64,000 nt of DNA from Comamonas testosteroni (GTDB lineage: Bacteria; Pseudomonadota; Gammaproteobacteria; Burkholderiales; Burkholderiaceae_C): NCBI RefSeq assembly GCF_030505195.1, contig NZ_CP129672.1, positions 5,490,501 through 5,554,500 of the forward strand. Direction: 5' to 3'. This document shows positions 1-9,242 of this stretch, one piece after another (the stretch's first letter is position 1; every line of letters starts with the position of its first letter). The translations under genes were made by a program, and so were the position numbers. The notes below the pieces were generated by a model. It was not told the origin of the DNA and did no database searches. It worked only from the letters and a program-made list of their open reading frames with translations.

Positions 1-817
1 TGGCCACGATCCAGGCGCTGTCGGCGTTCTGGGGCTGCGGGTTCTCGGCCACCGAGCAGGCGGGGCTGAAGGTAAAGCCTCCGCCGCATTGATAGAGCGA
101 GCGAATGACACGGGCCGAGTCATGTTCGTGCACGATGTTCAGACCGAGCTGCAGATCGCTGGCGGCCTGCTCCACCGTCTGGCGTATGGAAAAGCGCCGT
201 GACTGCAGCACCAGTGGCTGTGCTGCGGCATGGGCAAAGTCCAGGCAGGGAGTGTTTTGCGCCGTGCTGTGTCTATACAGCAGGGGCGCTACCTTGCTCT
301 GTGCGTCATGGCCGCAGAAATAGATGGGCTCGGCGGCCATGGGCTGCACCTGCAGGCCTTGCAGACTGGCGGTGTCGACCAGAACACCCAGATCGGCGCG
401 ACGCTCCAGCATGGCTTTTTGCACCATCAGACTGGAGTCATCGAGCACAAACACCCGTATGCGCGGGTGACTTTGGCGCAAGCCGGCAATCACCGGCCCC
501 ATGAGCAGGCCGGTCAGCAAGAACGGCATGGCAATGCTGACCGAGCCTTCGGGCCCCATGGGCAGGCGCTGCAGGCGTTCGCACATCGCGTCGGCATCGG
601 AGAGCAGGCGGCGCGCATCCTCATACAGCCGGGTACCTGCGGGCGTCGCCGTGACTCCCGCATGGGTACGCTCCAGCAGCTGGACGCCGAGCTCGGACTC
701 CAGCTTCTTGATCTGCGCCGTCAGTGCCGGCTGGGCCACATAGAGCGAATGGGCCGCCCGCGAGATCGAGCCGGCCTCCAGCACGGTGATGAAGTAGCGA
801 AGCGCACGCAGATCCAT
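1..817 (-). CDS. LysR-family transcriptional regulator (3' end outside window)
   Basis: The reading frame is open from the ATG at 817 to the left edge, about 272 codons without a stop. The N-terminus begins MDLRALRYFITVLEAGSISR and continues with a winged helix-turn-helix (residues about 1-60, with AAHSLYVAQPALTAQIKKLE), typical of LysR regulators. The rest fits the periplasmic-binding-like effector domain, with the last residues cut off. It is divergent from the ferritin-like gene at 981, with a 163-bp gap where an operator would lie, so it may regulate that gene. The effector cannot be told from sequence; the HTH resembles the Nac/Cbl-type branch. Confidence 0.9.
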   Translation of the reverse strand, partial: MDLRALRYFITVLEAGSISRAAHSLYVAQPALTAQIKKLESELGVQLLERTHAGVTATPAGTRLYEDARRLLSDADAMCERLQRLPMGPEGSVSIAMPFLLTGLLMGPVIAGLRQSHPRIRVFVLDDSSLMVQKAMLERRADLGVLVDTASLQGLQVQPMAAEPIYFCGHDAQSKVAPLLYRHSTAQNTPCLDFAHAAAQPLVLQSRRFSIRQTVEQAASDLQLGLNIVHEHDSARVIRSLYQCGGGFTFSPACSVAENPQPQNADSAWIVA

Positions 818-980
818 GATTGCAACTCGAAAAATCAGCTTGAAAGCCGGTATGAAAGCCTGTAGAAGGCTATTTGAAGAATTGTTAGTCTCCTGTAATG
901 TCGGTGAAATCTGACATGGCGTAAGGGCCAAATGTCGACAAGATGGCATATCTCCAAGTCTGAAGCCCGACAGATTCAGT

Positions 981-1859
981 ATGTCGGTCCTACAACTGAT
1001 GCAGCAAAACGTGTCCCTATCTTCACCTTCAACCACCCCGAGCAGAAACGGCTCTGCCCACTGGCGCATTGAAAACATTGACTTCTCTGCCATCGATCGC
1101 CGCGCAATAGAGCACAACCAGGACCTGTTCTTCTTGCTGATGAGCGCCTCGTTCATAGAGACCGGCTCGGATACCTACGCGGCAAACCTGGCCCAGCATT
1201 ACGCTGCCTGGCCCGAGATCGCGATCTGGCTCAAAGATCAATGGGAGTGCGAAGAACTGCAGCACGGACGCGCGCTGCGGGCCTATGTGGAAGCCGTGTG
1301 GCCGGAGTTTCCCTGGCAAAAAGCCTACGACAGTTTTTTCGCCGAATATTCGCAGCTGTGCACCATGGAGGAGCTTTACCCGGACCCGCGCCTGGAAATG
1401 GTGGCGCGCTGCGTGGTGGAGACCGGCACCACGGCCTACTACCACACCTTGCGCGAACTCAGCGACGAGCCGGTTCTGAGCGAGTTGCTGGGAAATATCC
1501 GCAACGACGAGGTCAACCACTTCAAGCATTTCCTCAAGTACTTCAAGGAGCTGCAGCAGCAGTCGCCTGTGGGCCGCACGCGCATTGCCAAGGCACTGTA
1601 TGGTCGCCTCAAGGAGTTGCGAGAGAGCGATTCGGATATCGCGCTGCGTCACGTCTGGGCGCACAAGGGCTCTTATTTCGCCGATAGCAGCACTCGTTTC
1701 GAAGACATGGCCCAGCGCATTTACGAACTGGTCAGCCGTCGCCTGCCTGCCGACCTGGCCGTGCGCATGCTACTCAAGCCCATGCTGCTGCCAGCAAGCG
1801 TGGAGGGTATGGTGCGCACCCCCATCTCGAAGCTGGCGACACGCATGATGTCGTACTGA
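981..1859 (+). CDS. Ferritin-like diiron protein (iron-containing redox enzyme type)
   Basis: A 292-aa helical protein with a full set of four-helix-bundle diiron ligands: E60, an ExxH at E92/H95, E147, and a second ExxH at E177/H180. The spacing of the two helix pairs fits the ferritin/ribonucleotide-reductase-like superfamily. The protein is longer than bacterioferritin and lacks a signal peptide, so it is probably a cytoplasmic diiron oxidase or oxygenase and not a storage cage; this is inference. It is divergent from a LysR regulator. No strong Shine-Dalgarno is visible before the ATG. The substrate is unknown. Confidence 0.8.
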   Translation: MSVLQLMQQNVSLSSPSTTPSRNGSAHWRIENIDFSAIDRRAIEHNQDLFFLLMSASFIETGSDTYAANLAQHYAAWPEIAIWLKDQWECEELQHGRALRAYVEAVWPEFPWQKAYDSFFAEYSQLCTMEELYPDPRLEMVARCVVETGTTAYYHTLRELSDEPVLSELLGNIRNDEVNHFKHFLKYFKELQQQSPVGRTRIAKALYGRLKELRESDSDIALRHVWAHKGSYFADSSTRFEDMAQRIYELVSRRLPADLAVRMLLKPMLLPASVEGMVRTPISKLATRMMSY

Positions 1860-1969
1860 GTCTTGCTGCAGCAAACAAGCCCGGCCGGCTCCAATTGTCT
1901 GGGCATTTATTTCCCTGGCAGGCACCTGTCTCACGGCGGCTGTATCTGCCCGCTGCTGGCATACGACAG

Positions 1970-2422
1970 ATGCTGGGACGCTGGCGCGGGCCCAGGCTAC
2001 GTTGGCGGCCTTTGGCTAATGCTCTGCTAAGGTGCTCGCGCCGAGGGACTGGGGCCGGTACCGCCCAGGTGCAACTGCTGACACAGCGCTGGATGAATGC
2101 GGCGATGACGGTTTTTCGCGGACGTTTGGGCCTGATCCAGGACTGGGCCCGCATGCATGAACACGAGGCCCAGATGGCTCGGCCTGCAGGGCTTCAGCCT
2201 GAACTACCGACCTATCTGGAGCAGGCAATCGGCTTCAGGAGGGCTGCCTTGCAGCGTCGTCTGATGCCTGCGGAGCTGCAGGAGCTTGACGGCTCTACGG
2301 GGCCGGATTGGGAGGTATTCGCCGCCAGTGGCGAAAAGCTGCTTGCGCGGGGCGTTGCAGCCCAGACTGCCGTCGTGCGCCAACTGCGCGTGCGTTATCG
2401 GGAGCGGTCACTGCAAGCCTGA
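1970..2422 (+). CDS. Hypothetical protein, weak TipAS/MerR C-terminal-like
   Basis: Open frame of about 150 codons from the ATG at 1970; an upstream TTG at 1895 would add 25 residues. The middle region (QLLTQRWMNAAM and following helices) recalls the ligand-binding TipAS domain found at the C-terminus of some MerR regulators, but no MerR DNA-binding domain precedes it. It lies 37 bp upstream of a methyltransferase gene on the same strand. It may be a truncated regulator or an unrelated small helical protein. Start and function are uncertain. Confidence 0.4.
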   Translation: MLGRWRGPRLRWRPLANALLRCSRRGTGAGTAQVQLLTQRWMNAAMTVFRGRLGLIQDWARMHEHEAQMARPAGLQPELPTYLEQAIGFRRAALQRRLMPAELQELDGSTGPDWEVFAASGEKLLARGVAAQTAVVRQLRVRYRERSLQA

Positions 2423-2459
2423 AGCTGAACTCTTTGTTGAAAAAGCAAGGAGTTTTGCG

Positions 2460-3294
2460 ATGACTGCGATTAGTTGCCCCAGCCCTTCGGCCCTGCGTGT
2501 TGCCATGGCACGCGCCGTTCATCAGATTTTGGAGGACGAGCCGGTTTCGCTGACCGTTTTGCCGGGGCCTGCCCTCGGTAGTGCGGTAGCAGCAAAGCTG
2601 CTGCGTCAGCCTCTGGTGCATAACGATGTGGCTTCACGGCCGCTTCGTACCGGCATCTTGGCCCGGGCCCGATGGGCCGAAGACCGTCTGCGGGATGCCG
2701 TGGCTGGGGGATGCATGCAATACGCCATCGCGGGCGCAGGCCTGGATACCTGTGCCTTGCGCATGGCGGCTCAGTTGCCTGCTGTCCGCATCTTTGAGCT
2801 GGATCAGCCGGTAATGCTGACCTGGAAGACCCGGCTGTATGAGCGCAATGGCTGTGACTTGCCCTCAAGCCTGTGTCAGCTTGGCATTGATCTGCGTGAA
2901 ATCGGGACTGTTCAGGGCTTGAAGGCTTCTGGCATGGATCTCGATTCACCAGTCAGTCTGTCGATGTTGGGTCTGCTGGTGTGTTTGAGCGATGAGGCCG
3001 TTGAGCGCGAAATATTTGCACTGAACCGTCTGGCAACAGGGTCGACCATCATGCTGGACTACAGAGTGGATGAGCAGCAGCTCAGCTCCATGGCGCAGAT
3101 AATGGCCGCAGGTGGCGAACCATGGCATGCATCCATCACACCGCAGCGCACGGCTGCTGGTCGCGGTGGGCTTCGGGGTGGAAGAGGATCTGGGGCCTGC
3201 GCAGCTCAATTCCTGCTCCTTTGCAGGCAGGCGCTATGGTCTGCAGATTGCGGGCGGCGGTTTTCGCTACATGAGTGCGCTCAAGCGGGCTTGA
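2460..3294 (+). pseudogene. LCM-type SAM-dependent methyltransferase, frameshifted
   Basis: Starts at the ATG at 2460 behind AAGGAG at 2447-2452. Frame 1 gives a class I methyltransferase of the leucine carboxymethyltransferase / TIGR00027-like group, with the SAM motif AIAGAGLDTCALR about 95 residues in and a downstream ELDQP acidic motif. Near 3150-3165 the homologous reading jumps to the next frame, where VGFGVEEDLGPAQLN and the family's usual C-terminus end at the TGA at 3292-3294. One base appears to have been gained, or two lost. This is either a real inactivating frameshift or a base-call error. The original frame runs on to 3431 with non-homologous sequence. Confidence 0.75.
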
Positions 3295-3320
3295 GTGCTT
3301 GTCCAAAGACCTGCATAGAG

Positions 3321-3353
3321 AAAAAGGCACAGGGCTTTGAGCAGCCTGCGCCT
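3321..3353 (-). terminator. Rho-independent terminator after prmB
   Basis: Nine-base stem (AGGCACAGG at 3325-3333 against CCTGCGCCT at 3345-3353, one mismatch) with an 11-base loop. Read on the minus strand it is followed by a run of five T. It lies 20 bp past the prmB stop, so it closes the pilU-dapE-prmB unit. Confidence 0.7.
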
Positions 3354-3372
3354 TGGGTGCGGGACAAAAAAC

Positions 3373-4320
3373 TTACAGTTGCAAGGCTGCGGTATTGCCC
3401 TCGGACCAGTGGCGCAGCGCCTCCTCGGTAATCAGCAGTACCTGCTCGTCGCCTGAGCTGGTGTCGAGCCAGAACACGGGCAGATCGGGGAAGGCGGCCT
3501 CGAAGTACGGCTTTTCATTGCCGATCTCCAGCACCACCACGGCGTCCTTGTTCAGGCGCGCAGGCAAGTCCTGGAGCAGCTGGCGGATGAAGTCCATGCC
3601 GTCGGCGCCGCCGGCCAGGGCCAACTCGGGCTCGGCTTGGTATTCGGCAGGCAGCTTGCCCATGCTGTCGGAGTTCACGTAGGGCGGGTTGCACAGTACC
3701 AGATCCCAGGGGCCGGGCACCTGGCTCATGCCGTTGCTCTCCAGCAGCGTCACGCGATCCTGCAGCCCGTGCTTGTCCACATTGATACGGGCGACGGCCA
3801 GGGCATCGGTCGAGATATCGGCACCGGTCACCCGGACTTCGGGATAGGCCATGGCGGCCAGGCAGGCCAGAGACCCGTTGCCGGTGCATAGGTCGAGCAC
3901 CTGCACGGTCTTGTCCGACAGCCAGCCGTCGATGCTCCCATCGGCCAGAAGCTCGGCGATGAAGCTGCGCGGCACGATGGAGCGTTCGTCAATGTAGAAG
4001 GGAACACCTACCAGCCAAGCCTCGTTCGTCAGATAGGCGGCGGGCTTGCGGCTGCGGATGCGTTCTTCAAAAAGAGTAGCTATTTGCGCTTGTATATCAA
4101 GGGATACAGGCTGATTCTCCACGGATTCCGGCGCGCCTGGAGTGAGCTCGCTGTCCAGGGGCAGGCCCAGCTTCCAGAGAACCAGCCAGGCCGCTTCGTC
4201 TTCAGCCGTGGCCGTGCCGTGGCCAAAAGCCACGCCGGAAGCTGTGAGAGCCTGAACGCCGCTGGCAATCAGTTCGGCAACGGTGTTGCCTGAGATCGGG
4301 GGTGTGCTGGTATTGCTCAT
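3373..4320 (-). CDS. prmB: Ribosomal protein L3 N5-glutamine methyltransferase
   Basis: 315-aa SAM-dependent methyltransferase. It has the glycine-rich SAM motif DLCTGNGS at about 143-150, the NPPY active-site motif at 211-214 that binds the target glutamine amide, and the [11 protein letters not shown] stretch just before the SAM domain. PrmB carries that stretch, and it separates PrmB from PrmC/HemK. It methylates Gln of L3 in the large ribosomal subunit. The ATG at 4320 overlaps the dapE stop in an ATGA, which indicates translational coupling and fixes the start. Longer upstream reading would run into dapE. Confidence 0.93.
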   Translation of the reverse strand: MSNTSTPPISGNTVAELIASGVQALTASGVAFGHGTATAEDEAAWLVLWKLGLPLDSELTPGAPESVENQPVSLDIQAQIATLFEERIRSRKPAAYLTNEAWLVGVPFYIDERSIVPRSFIAELLADGSIDGWLSDKTVQVLDLCTGNGSLACLAAMAYPEVRVTGADISTDALAVARINVDKHGLQDRVTLLESNGMSQVPGPWDLVLCNPPYVNSDSMGKLPAEYQAEPELALAGGADGMDFIRQLLQDLPARLNKDAVVVLEIGNEKPYFEAAFPDLPVFWLDTSSGDEQVLLITEEALRHWSEGNTAALQL

Positions 4321-5516
4321 GCGGTCTGGGGTGCGGTCTGCTGGCGCTGGAGTTGTTCCAGAGCCTTGCGGTAGATGTTTTTCAGCGGCTCGATATCGGC
4401 CACGGCGATGTGTTCGTCGATCTTGTGGATGCTGGCGTTGGGCGGGCCCATCTCGATGACCTGAGGGCATATCTGGGCGATGAATCGGCCATCGCTGGTA
4501 CCGCCTGTGGTGGACAGCTCGGTATCGAGTCCGGTCTCATCCTTGATGGCGGCTTGCACGGCCTGCACCAGGGTGCCTGGCGTGGTCAGAAAGGGCTGCC
4601 CGCCGACGGTCCAGACCAGCGAGTATTCGACGCCATGACGGTCCAGGACCTCATGCACGCGTTTTTGCAGGGAGTCGGAGCTGGACTCGGTGCAGAAACG
4701 GAAATTGAAGTCGATCACCACATGGCCGGGAATGACGTTGCTGGCGCCCGTGCCGCCATGGATATTGCTGATCTGCCAACTTGTGGGCGGGAAGAACGCA
4801 TTGCCGCGGTCCCAGACCGTGGTCGCGAGTTCGGCGAGTGCGGGCAAGGCCTCATGAATGGGGTTGCGTGCCAGTTGCGGATAGGCGATATGACCTTGCA
4901 CGCCGTTGACGGTGAGCTTGCCACTCATGGTGCCGCGGCGGCCGTTCTTGATCATGTCGCCGGTCTGTTTGACCGAGGTAGGTTCGCCCACAATGCACCA
5001 GTCCAGGCGCTCGCCGCGTTGGCGCAGCTCTTCGACCACGACCTTGGTGCCGTCAATCGAGGGGCCTTCCTCGTCGCTGGTCAGCAGCAGGGCGATATCG
5101 AAGGCGGGTTCGGGCGTGGCCTGGAGAAACTCTTCCAGCGCCACGACAAAGGCGGCGATGGAGGTCTTCATATCGCTGGCACCACGGCCGTAGAGCTTGC
5201 CGTCGCGGTGCATGGGCACGAAAGGCGGGCTGGTCCATTCCTTGAGCGGGCCGGGCGGCACCACATCGGTATGGCCGGCAAAGACCAGCACAGGCCTATC
5301 TGAACTGATGGCGTCTTGTGTAGATTGATTCTGCGTTGGAGAGCGTTTTGCCCACAGGTTTTGTACGCGGAAGTCTGCGGGGCCGCTATCCAGGCGCTCG
5401 CAGGTAAAACCCATGGGTGTCAGGGCATCGGCGAGCAGCTCAAGGCAGCCAGCATCTTCGGGGGTGACGGAGGGCAGGCTGATAAGCTGCTCGGTCAGTT
5501 GCAGTGTCCGGGACAT
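4317..5516 (-). CDS. dapE: Succinyl-diaminopimelate desuccinylase
   Basis: 399-aa M20-family metallohydrolase that removes succinate from N-succinyl-L,L-diaminopimelate, in the lysine/peptidoglycan pathway. Metal-site motifs are visible: [11 protein letters not shown] (about residue 85), GRGASDMK (about 115) and [11 protein letters not shown] (about 150), with a C-terminal GTSDGRF motif. There is an insert of about 15 residues after the N-terminal strand ([16 protein letters not shown]) compared with usual DapE length. The gene is co-oriented with pilU upstream and prmB downstream (ATGA overlap), near dapC and dapD. Confidence 0.96.
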   Translation of the reverse strand: MSRTLQLTEQLISLPSVTPEDAGCLELLADALTPMGFTCERLDSGPADFRVQNLWAKRSPTQNQSTQDAISSDRPVLVFAGHTDVVPPGPLKEWTSPPFVPMHRDGKLYGRGASDMKTSIAAFVVALEEFLQATPEPAFDIALLLTSDEEGPSIDGTKVVVEELRQRGERLDWCIVGEPTSVKQTGDMIKNGRRGTMSGKLTVNGVQGHIAYPQLARNPIHEALPALAELATTVWDRGNAFFPPTSWQISNIHGGTGASNVIPGHVVIDFNFRFCTESSSDSLQKRVHEVLDRHGVEYSLVWTVGGQPFLTTPGTLVQAVQAAIKDETGLDTELSTTGGTSDGRFIAQICPQVIEMGPPNASIHKIDEHIAVADIEPLKNIYRKALEQLQRQQTAPQTA

Positions 5517-5565
5517 GGAGGGGCTTCAAACTAAAACAATGCCTGGGTCGCCTTGGCTGGCGGCT

Positions 5566-6735
5566 TCAGGCGGTTCTGACATCCAGGGTGATTTCCGTGA
5601 AGGACGGCATATCGTCATCGCCGGGCAGAATCACATCGGTGACGGCTGGGGCTTTGGCAGCAGTGGCCGCGTGGCTGACGTCATTATCCATGCGCCACAT
5701 CAGATTGGTGGGCGAGTCGGCATAGGCCAGCGCTTCACTGCGCTCAATTGTGCCACTGCGCACCAGGGCTGCCAGGGCGTCCTCGAAGGTCTGCGAGCCT
5801 TCGGCCATGGATTTCTCCATGGCCTCCTTCACGCCACCGAAGTCACCCTTGACGATCATGTCGCTGATGAGCTTCGTGTTGAGCATGACTTCCACGGCCG
5901 GCACGCGCGTGCCGGTGACGGTACGGACCAGGCGCTGAGAGATCACGGCTTTGAGCGAGGCGGCCAGCTCGCCCAACATGCTGGGGCGAACCTCCTCGGG
6001 GAAGAAGGACAGGATGCGATTGAGCGTGTGATAGCTGTTGTTGGCATGCAGGGTTGCCAGGCACAGATGGCCGGACTGGGCATAGGCCAGTGCGGCCGAC
6101 ATGGTCTCGCGGTCGCGGATTTCTCCGATCAGAATCACATCGGGTGCCTGGCGCAGCGCATTTTTGAGTGCGGTTGCGAGGGTACTGGTGTCAGTGCCGA
6201 CCTCACGCTGGTTGACGATGGATTTCTTGTTGCGAAACTGGTATTCGATGGGGTCTTCCACTGTGAGGATGTGGCCGGTGAGCGTTTCGTTGCGCTCGTC
6301 GATCATGGTCGCCAGTGTCGTGCTCTTGCCCGAGCCCGTTGCTCCCACAACCAGCACCAGACCGCGCTTTTCCATGACCAGTTCGCTGACGATGTCGGGC
6401 AGATTCAGTTCATTGCGCGACGGAATCTGATACGAGATAAAGCGCACGACCACCGCATAGGAGCCACGCTGGCGCATGGCGCTAATACGAAAACGTCCTA
6501 TGCCGCTCAGGGGAATGGCCATGTTCAGCTCGCCCGTCTGTTTGAGCTCTTCTATGGCTTCAGGCTTGACGACCTCGGAAAGCAAGGCCAGCGGAGCTTC
6601 GACTGGCAGCTCCTGATTGTTGATGGGGATGCAGATGCCGTTGATCTTGATCAGCGCCGGCGCACGGGCGGAGAGATAGACGTCCGAGGCCTTTTTTTCG
6701 GACATCAGACGCAAAATTTTTTCCATGGTGCTCAT
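5566..6735 (-). CDS. pilU: PilT/PilU-family type IV pilus retraction ATPase
   Basis: 389-aa hexameric secretion ATPase. It has an N-terminal PAS-like domain, Walker A GATGSGKSTTLA at about residue 130, an Asp box, Walker B VILIGEIRD, and a His box around LATLHANN. Length and C-terminal tail fit PilU better than PilT. It powers or assists pilus retraction at the inner membrane. An AAAGGAT ribosome site lies 9 bases before the ATG at 6735; a second ATG at 6726 is possible. No pilT partner is adjacent; the gene sits between dapD and dapE, a placement I recall from other comamonads. Confidence 0.9.
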   Translation of the reverse strand: MSTMEKILRLMSEKKASDVYLSARAPALIKINGICIPINNQELPVEAPLALLSEVVKPEAIEELKQTGELNMAIPLSGIGRFRISAMRQRGSYAVVVRFISYQIPSRNELNLPDIVSELVMEKRGLVLVVGATGSGKSTTLATMIDERNETLTGHILTVEDPIEYQFRNKKSIVNQREVGTDTSTLATALKNALRQAPDVILIGEIRDRETMSAALAYAQSGHLCLATLHANNSYHTLNRILSFFPEEVRPSMLGELAASLKAVISQRLVRTVTGTRVPAVEVMLNTKLISDMIVKGDFGGVKEAMEKSMAEGSQTFEDALAALVRSGTIERSEALAYADSPTNLMWRMDNDVSHAATAAKAPAVTDVILPGDDDMPSFTEITLDVRTA

Positions 6736-6837
6736 TTTTTCTTCATCCTTTTTCGCTCAGCCTCTCTTTGGACGCATGTTAGCGTGTGTCAACTCGGTGC
6801 AGGTCGCGCTTGATGCGCAAAGCAGATCTAGGGCATG

Positions 6838-6871
6838 AAAAAAGCCTGCACGCTCGGGAGCGGGCAGGCTT
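6838..6871 (-). terminator. Terminator after dapD
   Basis: Perfect 8-bp stem (AAGCCTGC at 6842-6849, GCAGGCTT at 6864-6871). On the minus strand it ends in a run of six T. It separates dapC-dapD from pilU-dapE-prmB, so the latter needs its own promoter in the roughly 100 bp before 6735. Confidence 0.75.
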
Positions 6872-6932
6872 GTGAGCGGGGTGGCCACGGCAGTGTCTGC
6901 ATCAAGGCAGAGCAAGCATGGTCAGGGGCCCA

Positions 6933-7766
6933 TCAGTCGCGCAGCAGGTCGTTGATGCTGGTCTTGGAGCGGGTCTGTGCATCCACGCGCTTGACGATGA
7001 TAGCGGCATACATGGAGTAGTCCTTGCCATCCTTGGTCTGCTTGGGAATGTTGCCGCTGACCACCACGGAGCCGCTGGGCACGCGGCCGTAGGTGATTTC
7101 GCCGGTTTCGCGGTTGAACAGAGGGGTGGACTGGCCGATGTACACGCCCATGCCCAGAACGGAATTCTCTTCCACGATCACGCCTTCGACCACTTCAGAG
7201 CGGGCGCCGATGAAGCAGTTGTCTTCGATGATGGTGGGGTTGGCTTGCAGGGGCTCAAGCACGCCGCCCAGGCCCACGCCGCCGGACAGGTGCACGTTCT
7301 TGCCCACTTGAGCGCAGGAGCCCACGGTGGCCCAGGTGTCGACCATGGTGCCTTCGTCCACATAGGCGCCGATGTTCACATAGGAAGGCATCAGGATGGC
7401 GCCCTTGGCGATGAAGGAGCCGCGACGGGCCACGGCCGGAGGCACCACGCGCACGCCTGTGGCAGCGATTTCGGCCTCGCTCATGCCTTCGAACTTGGTG
7501 GGGACCTTGTCGAAGAAGTTCAGGGCACCGCCGTTGATCAGGGCATTGTCCTTGAGGCGGAAGGACAGCAGCACCGCTTTCTTGATCCACTGGTGCACGG
7601 TCCACTGGCCCACACCTTCACGGGTGGCCACGCGCAGCTTGCCGTCGTTGAGCTCGGCAATCACGTGCTCCACGGCATCCACCACTTCCTTGGGGGCGGC
7701 GGAAGGCGAGATATTGGCACGGTTGTCCCAGGCGTTGTCGATGATGGATTGCAGTTGTTGCGTCAT
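6933..7766 (-). CDS. dapD: Tetrahydrodipicolinate N-succinyltransferase
   Basis: 277-aa enzyme, close to the 274 aa of the E. coli enzyme. The N-terminus [16 protein letters not shown] is followed by left-handed beta-helix hexapeptide repeats ([25 protein letters not shown] and neighbours). It transfers succinyl from succinyl-CoA to tetrahydrodipicolinate. The ATG at 7766 is preferred over an in-frame upstream start at 7826 because it matches the family N-terminus. It lies 81 bp after dapC, with a hairpin in between, and is followed by a strong terminator. Confidence 0.95.
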   Translation of the reverse strand: MTQQLQSIIDNAWDNRANISPSAAPKEVVDAVEHVIAELNDGKLRVATREGVGQWTVHQWIKKAVLLSFRLKDNALINGGALNFFDKVPTKFEGMSEAEIAATGVRVVPPAVARRGSFIAKGAILMPSYVNIGAYVDEGTMVDTWATVGSCAQVGKNVHLSGGVGLGGVLEPLQANPTIIEDNCFIGARSEVVEGVIVEENSVLGMGVYIGQSTPLFNRETGEITYGRVPSGSVVVSGNIPKQTKDGKDYSMYAAIIVKRVDAQTRSKTSINDLLRD

Positions 7767-7815
7767 GATGTTTTCGGTCAAGGATCGAAAGTTGAGGTGA
7801 ATCGTTGAGTCATGA

Positions 7816-7838
7816 AAGGCCTGCACACAGCAGGCCTT
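7816..7838 (-). terminator. Hairpin between dapC and dapD
   Basis: Perfect 9-bp stem (AAGGCCTGC, 5-base loop, GCAGGCCTT). On the minus strand it is followed only by TTTC, so it is an attenuator-like or mRNA-stabilising hairpin more than a full terminator. Confidence 0.5.
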
Positions 7839-7847
7839 GGATGTGGA

Positions 7848-9053
7848 TCAGCGGGTACGGGATTCGATGAATTGTGCAATACGCTGGGCGGCTTCAAGGC
7901 ATTCCGCCGTTTCGGCCACCAGAGCCATGCGAATGCGATTGGCGCCGGGGTTGAACCCCTGAGCCTCACGCGCAAGGTAGCTGCCTGGCAAGACCGTCAC
8001 GCCTGTATGAATATACAGCTCTTTGGCGAATTGTGCATCATCCATGCCCAACTCCGATGGAATGCCTGCCCAGAGATAGAAGCTGGCATCGGGCAGCTTC
8101 ACGTCCATGACTTGGGACAGCACGGGCGTGACCTGCGCAAACTTCTCGCGATAAAGGCGGCGGTTTTCCTGCACATGGGCTTCGTCGCCCCAGGCCGCAA
8201 TCGATGCCGTCTGCACCACGGGACTCATGGCGCCGCCGTGATAGGTGCGATAGAGCAAGAAGGACTTGAGCAGAGCCGCATCACCCGCCACAAAGCCGCT
8301 GCGCAGTCCGGGCACATTGCTGCGCTTGGACAGGCTGGTGAACATCACCAGATTCTTGAAGTCATGGCGGCCCAGCTTTTGGGCAGCTTCCAGACCGCCC
8401 AGCGGGGCTTCTTCCTGGAAGTAGATCTCGCTGTAGCACTCGTCGCTGGCAATCACGAAGCCATGCCTGTCGGACAGGGCAAACAGCTTCTCCCATTCGC
8501 CGAGCGGCATCACTGCGCCCGTGGGGTTGCCGGGCGAGCACACAAAAATCAGCTGTGTGTGTTGCCATACCTCCTCGGGCACTGCATCCCAGTTCACGGC
8601 AAAGTTGCGCGCAGCATCGCTGGCAGCGTAATAGGGGGTGGCTCCGGCCAGCAGCGTCGCACCTTCGTAGATTTGATAGAAGGGGTTGGGGCAGATGACA
8701 CGCGCACCGGCCTTGGTGTTGTCCACCACGACCTGGGTGAAGGCAAACAATGCCTCACGCGAGCCATTGACGGGCAGAACCTGAGTGGCAGCATCCAACT
8801 CGATTCCATAGCGCTGGTTGGCCCATTTCGCACAGGCCTGGCGCAAGGCCGGCAGACCGGCGGTGGCAGGGTAAACGGACAAGCCCTGCAGTTCGCTGCT
8901 CAATGCTTTTTCAATGAACTCCGGCGTGGCATGGCGTGGCTCTCCGATGCCAAGACTGATAGGGCGCAGGCCCTCAGGTGGTTGAGCCGAGGCAAACAGT
9001 TGGCGAAGACGTTCAAACGGATAAGGCTGTAAGCGCGAGAGCAGGGGGTTCAT
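7848..9053 (-). CDS. dapC: Succinyldiaminopimelate transaminase
   Basis: 401-aa fold-type I PLP aminotransferase. The PLP lysine sits in SLSKRSNVPGLRSGF (about residue 240), with the upstream CSPGNPTGAVMP motif and the substrate-arginine region NRIRMALV near the C-terminus. It converts N-succinyl-2-amino-6-ketopimelate to N-succinyl-diaminopimelate, the step between DapD and DapE. Adjacency to dapD supports this over other aspartate-type aminotransferases. It is first gene of the leftward unit and divergent from the MCP gene at 9243. Confidence 0.93.
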   Translation of the reverse strand: MNPLLSRLQPYPFERLRQLFASAQPPEGLRPISLGIGEPRHATPEFIEKALSSELQGLSVYPATAGLPALRQACAKWANQRYGIELDAATQVLPVNGSREALFAFTQVVVDNTKAGARVICPNPFYQIYEGATLLAGATPYYAASDAARNFAVNWDAVPEEVWQHTQLIFVCSPGNPTGAVMPLGEWEKLFALSDRHGFVIASDECYSEIYFQEEAPLGGLEAAQKLGRHDFKNLVMFTSLSKRSNVPGLRSGFVAGDAALLKSFLLYRTYHGGAMSPVVQTASIAAWGDEAHVQENRRLYREKFAQVTPVLSQVMDVKLPDASFYLWAGIPSELGMDDAQFAKELYIHTGVTVLPGSYLAREAQGFNPGANRIRMALVAETAECLEAAQRIAQFIESRTR

Positions 9054-9242
9054 AGGTACACATTATGGGCTGATGCCATTTTCGCATGAGAAAACAGCGC
9101 TCATAGTTTTGAGTTTGCGGGTTTGCAGGCTCCGGTAATTGCAATTTGTTACGTAAGCTGGGCGACAGAGCAAGTGGCTACCGTGAGCGAGCTGCGAGGT
9201 CAGCAAACGAAGTCAACAACAAAAAACGAATGGAGACACGCA

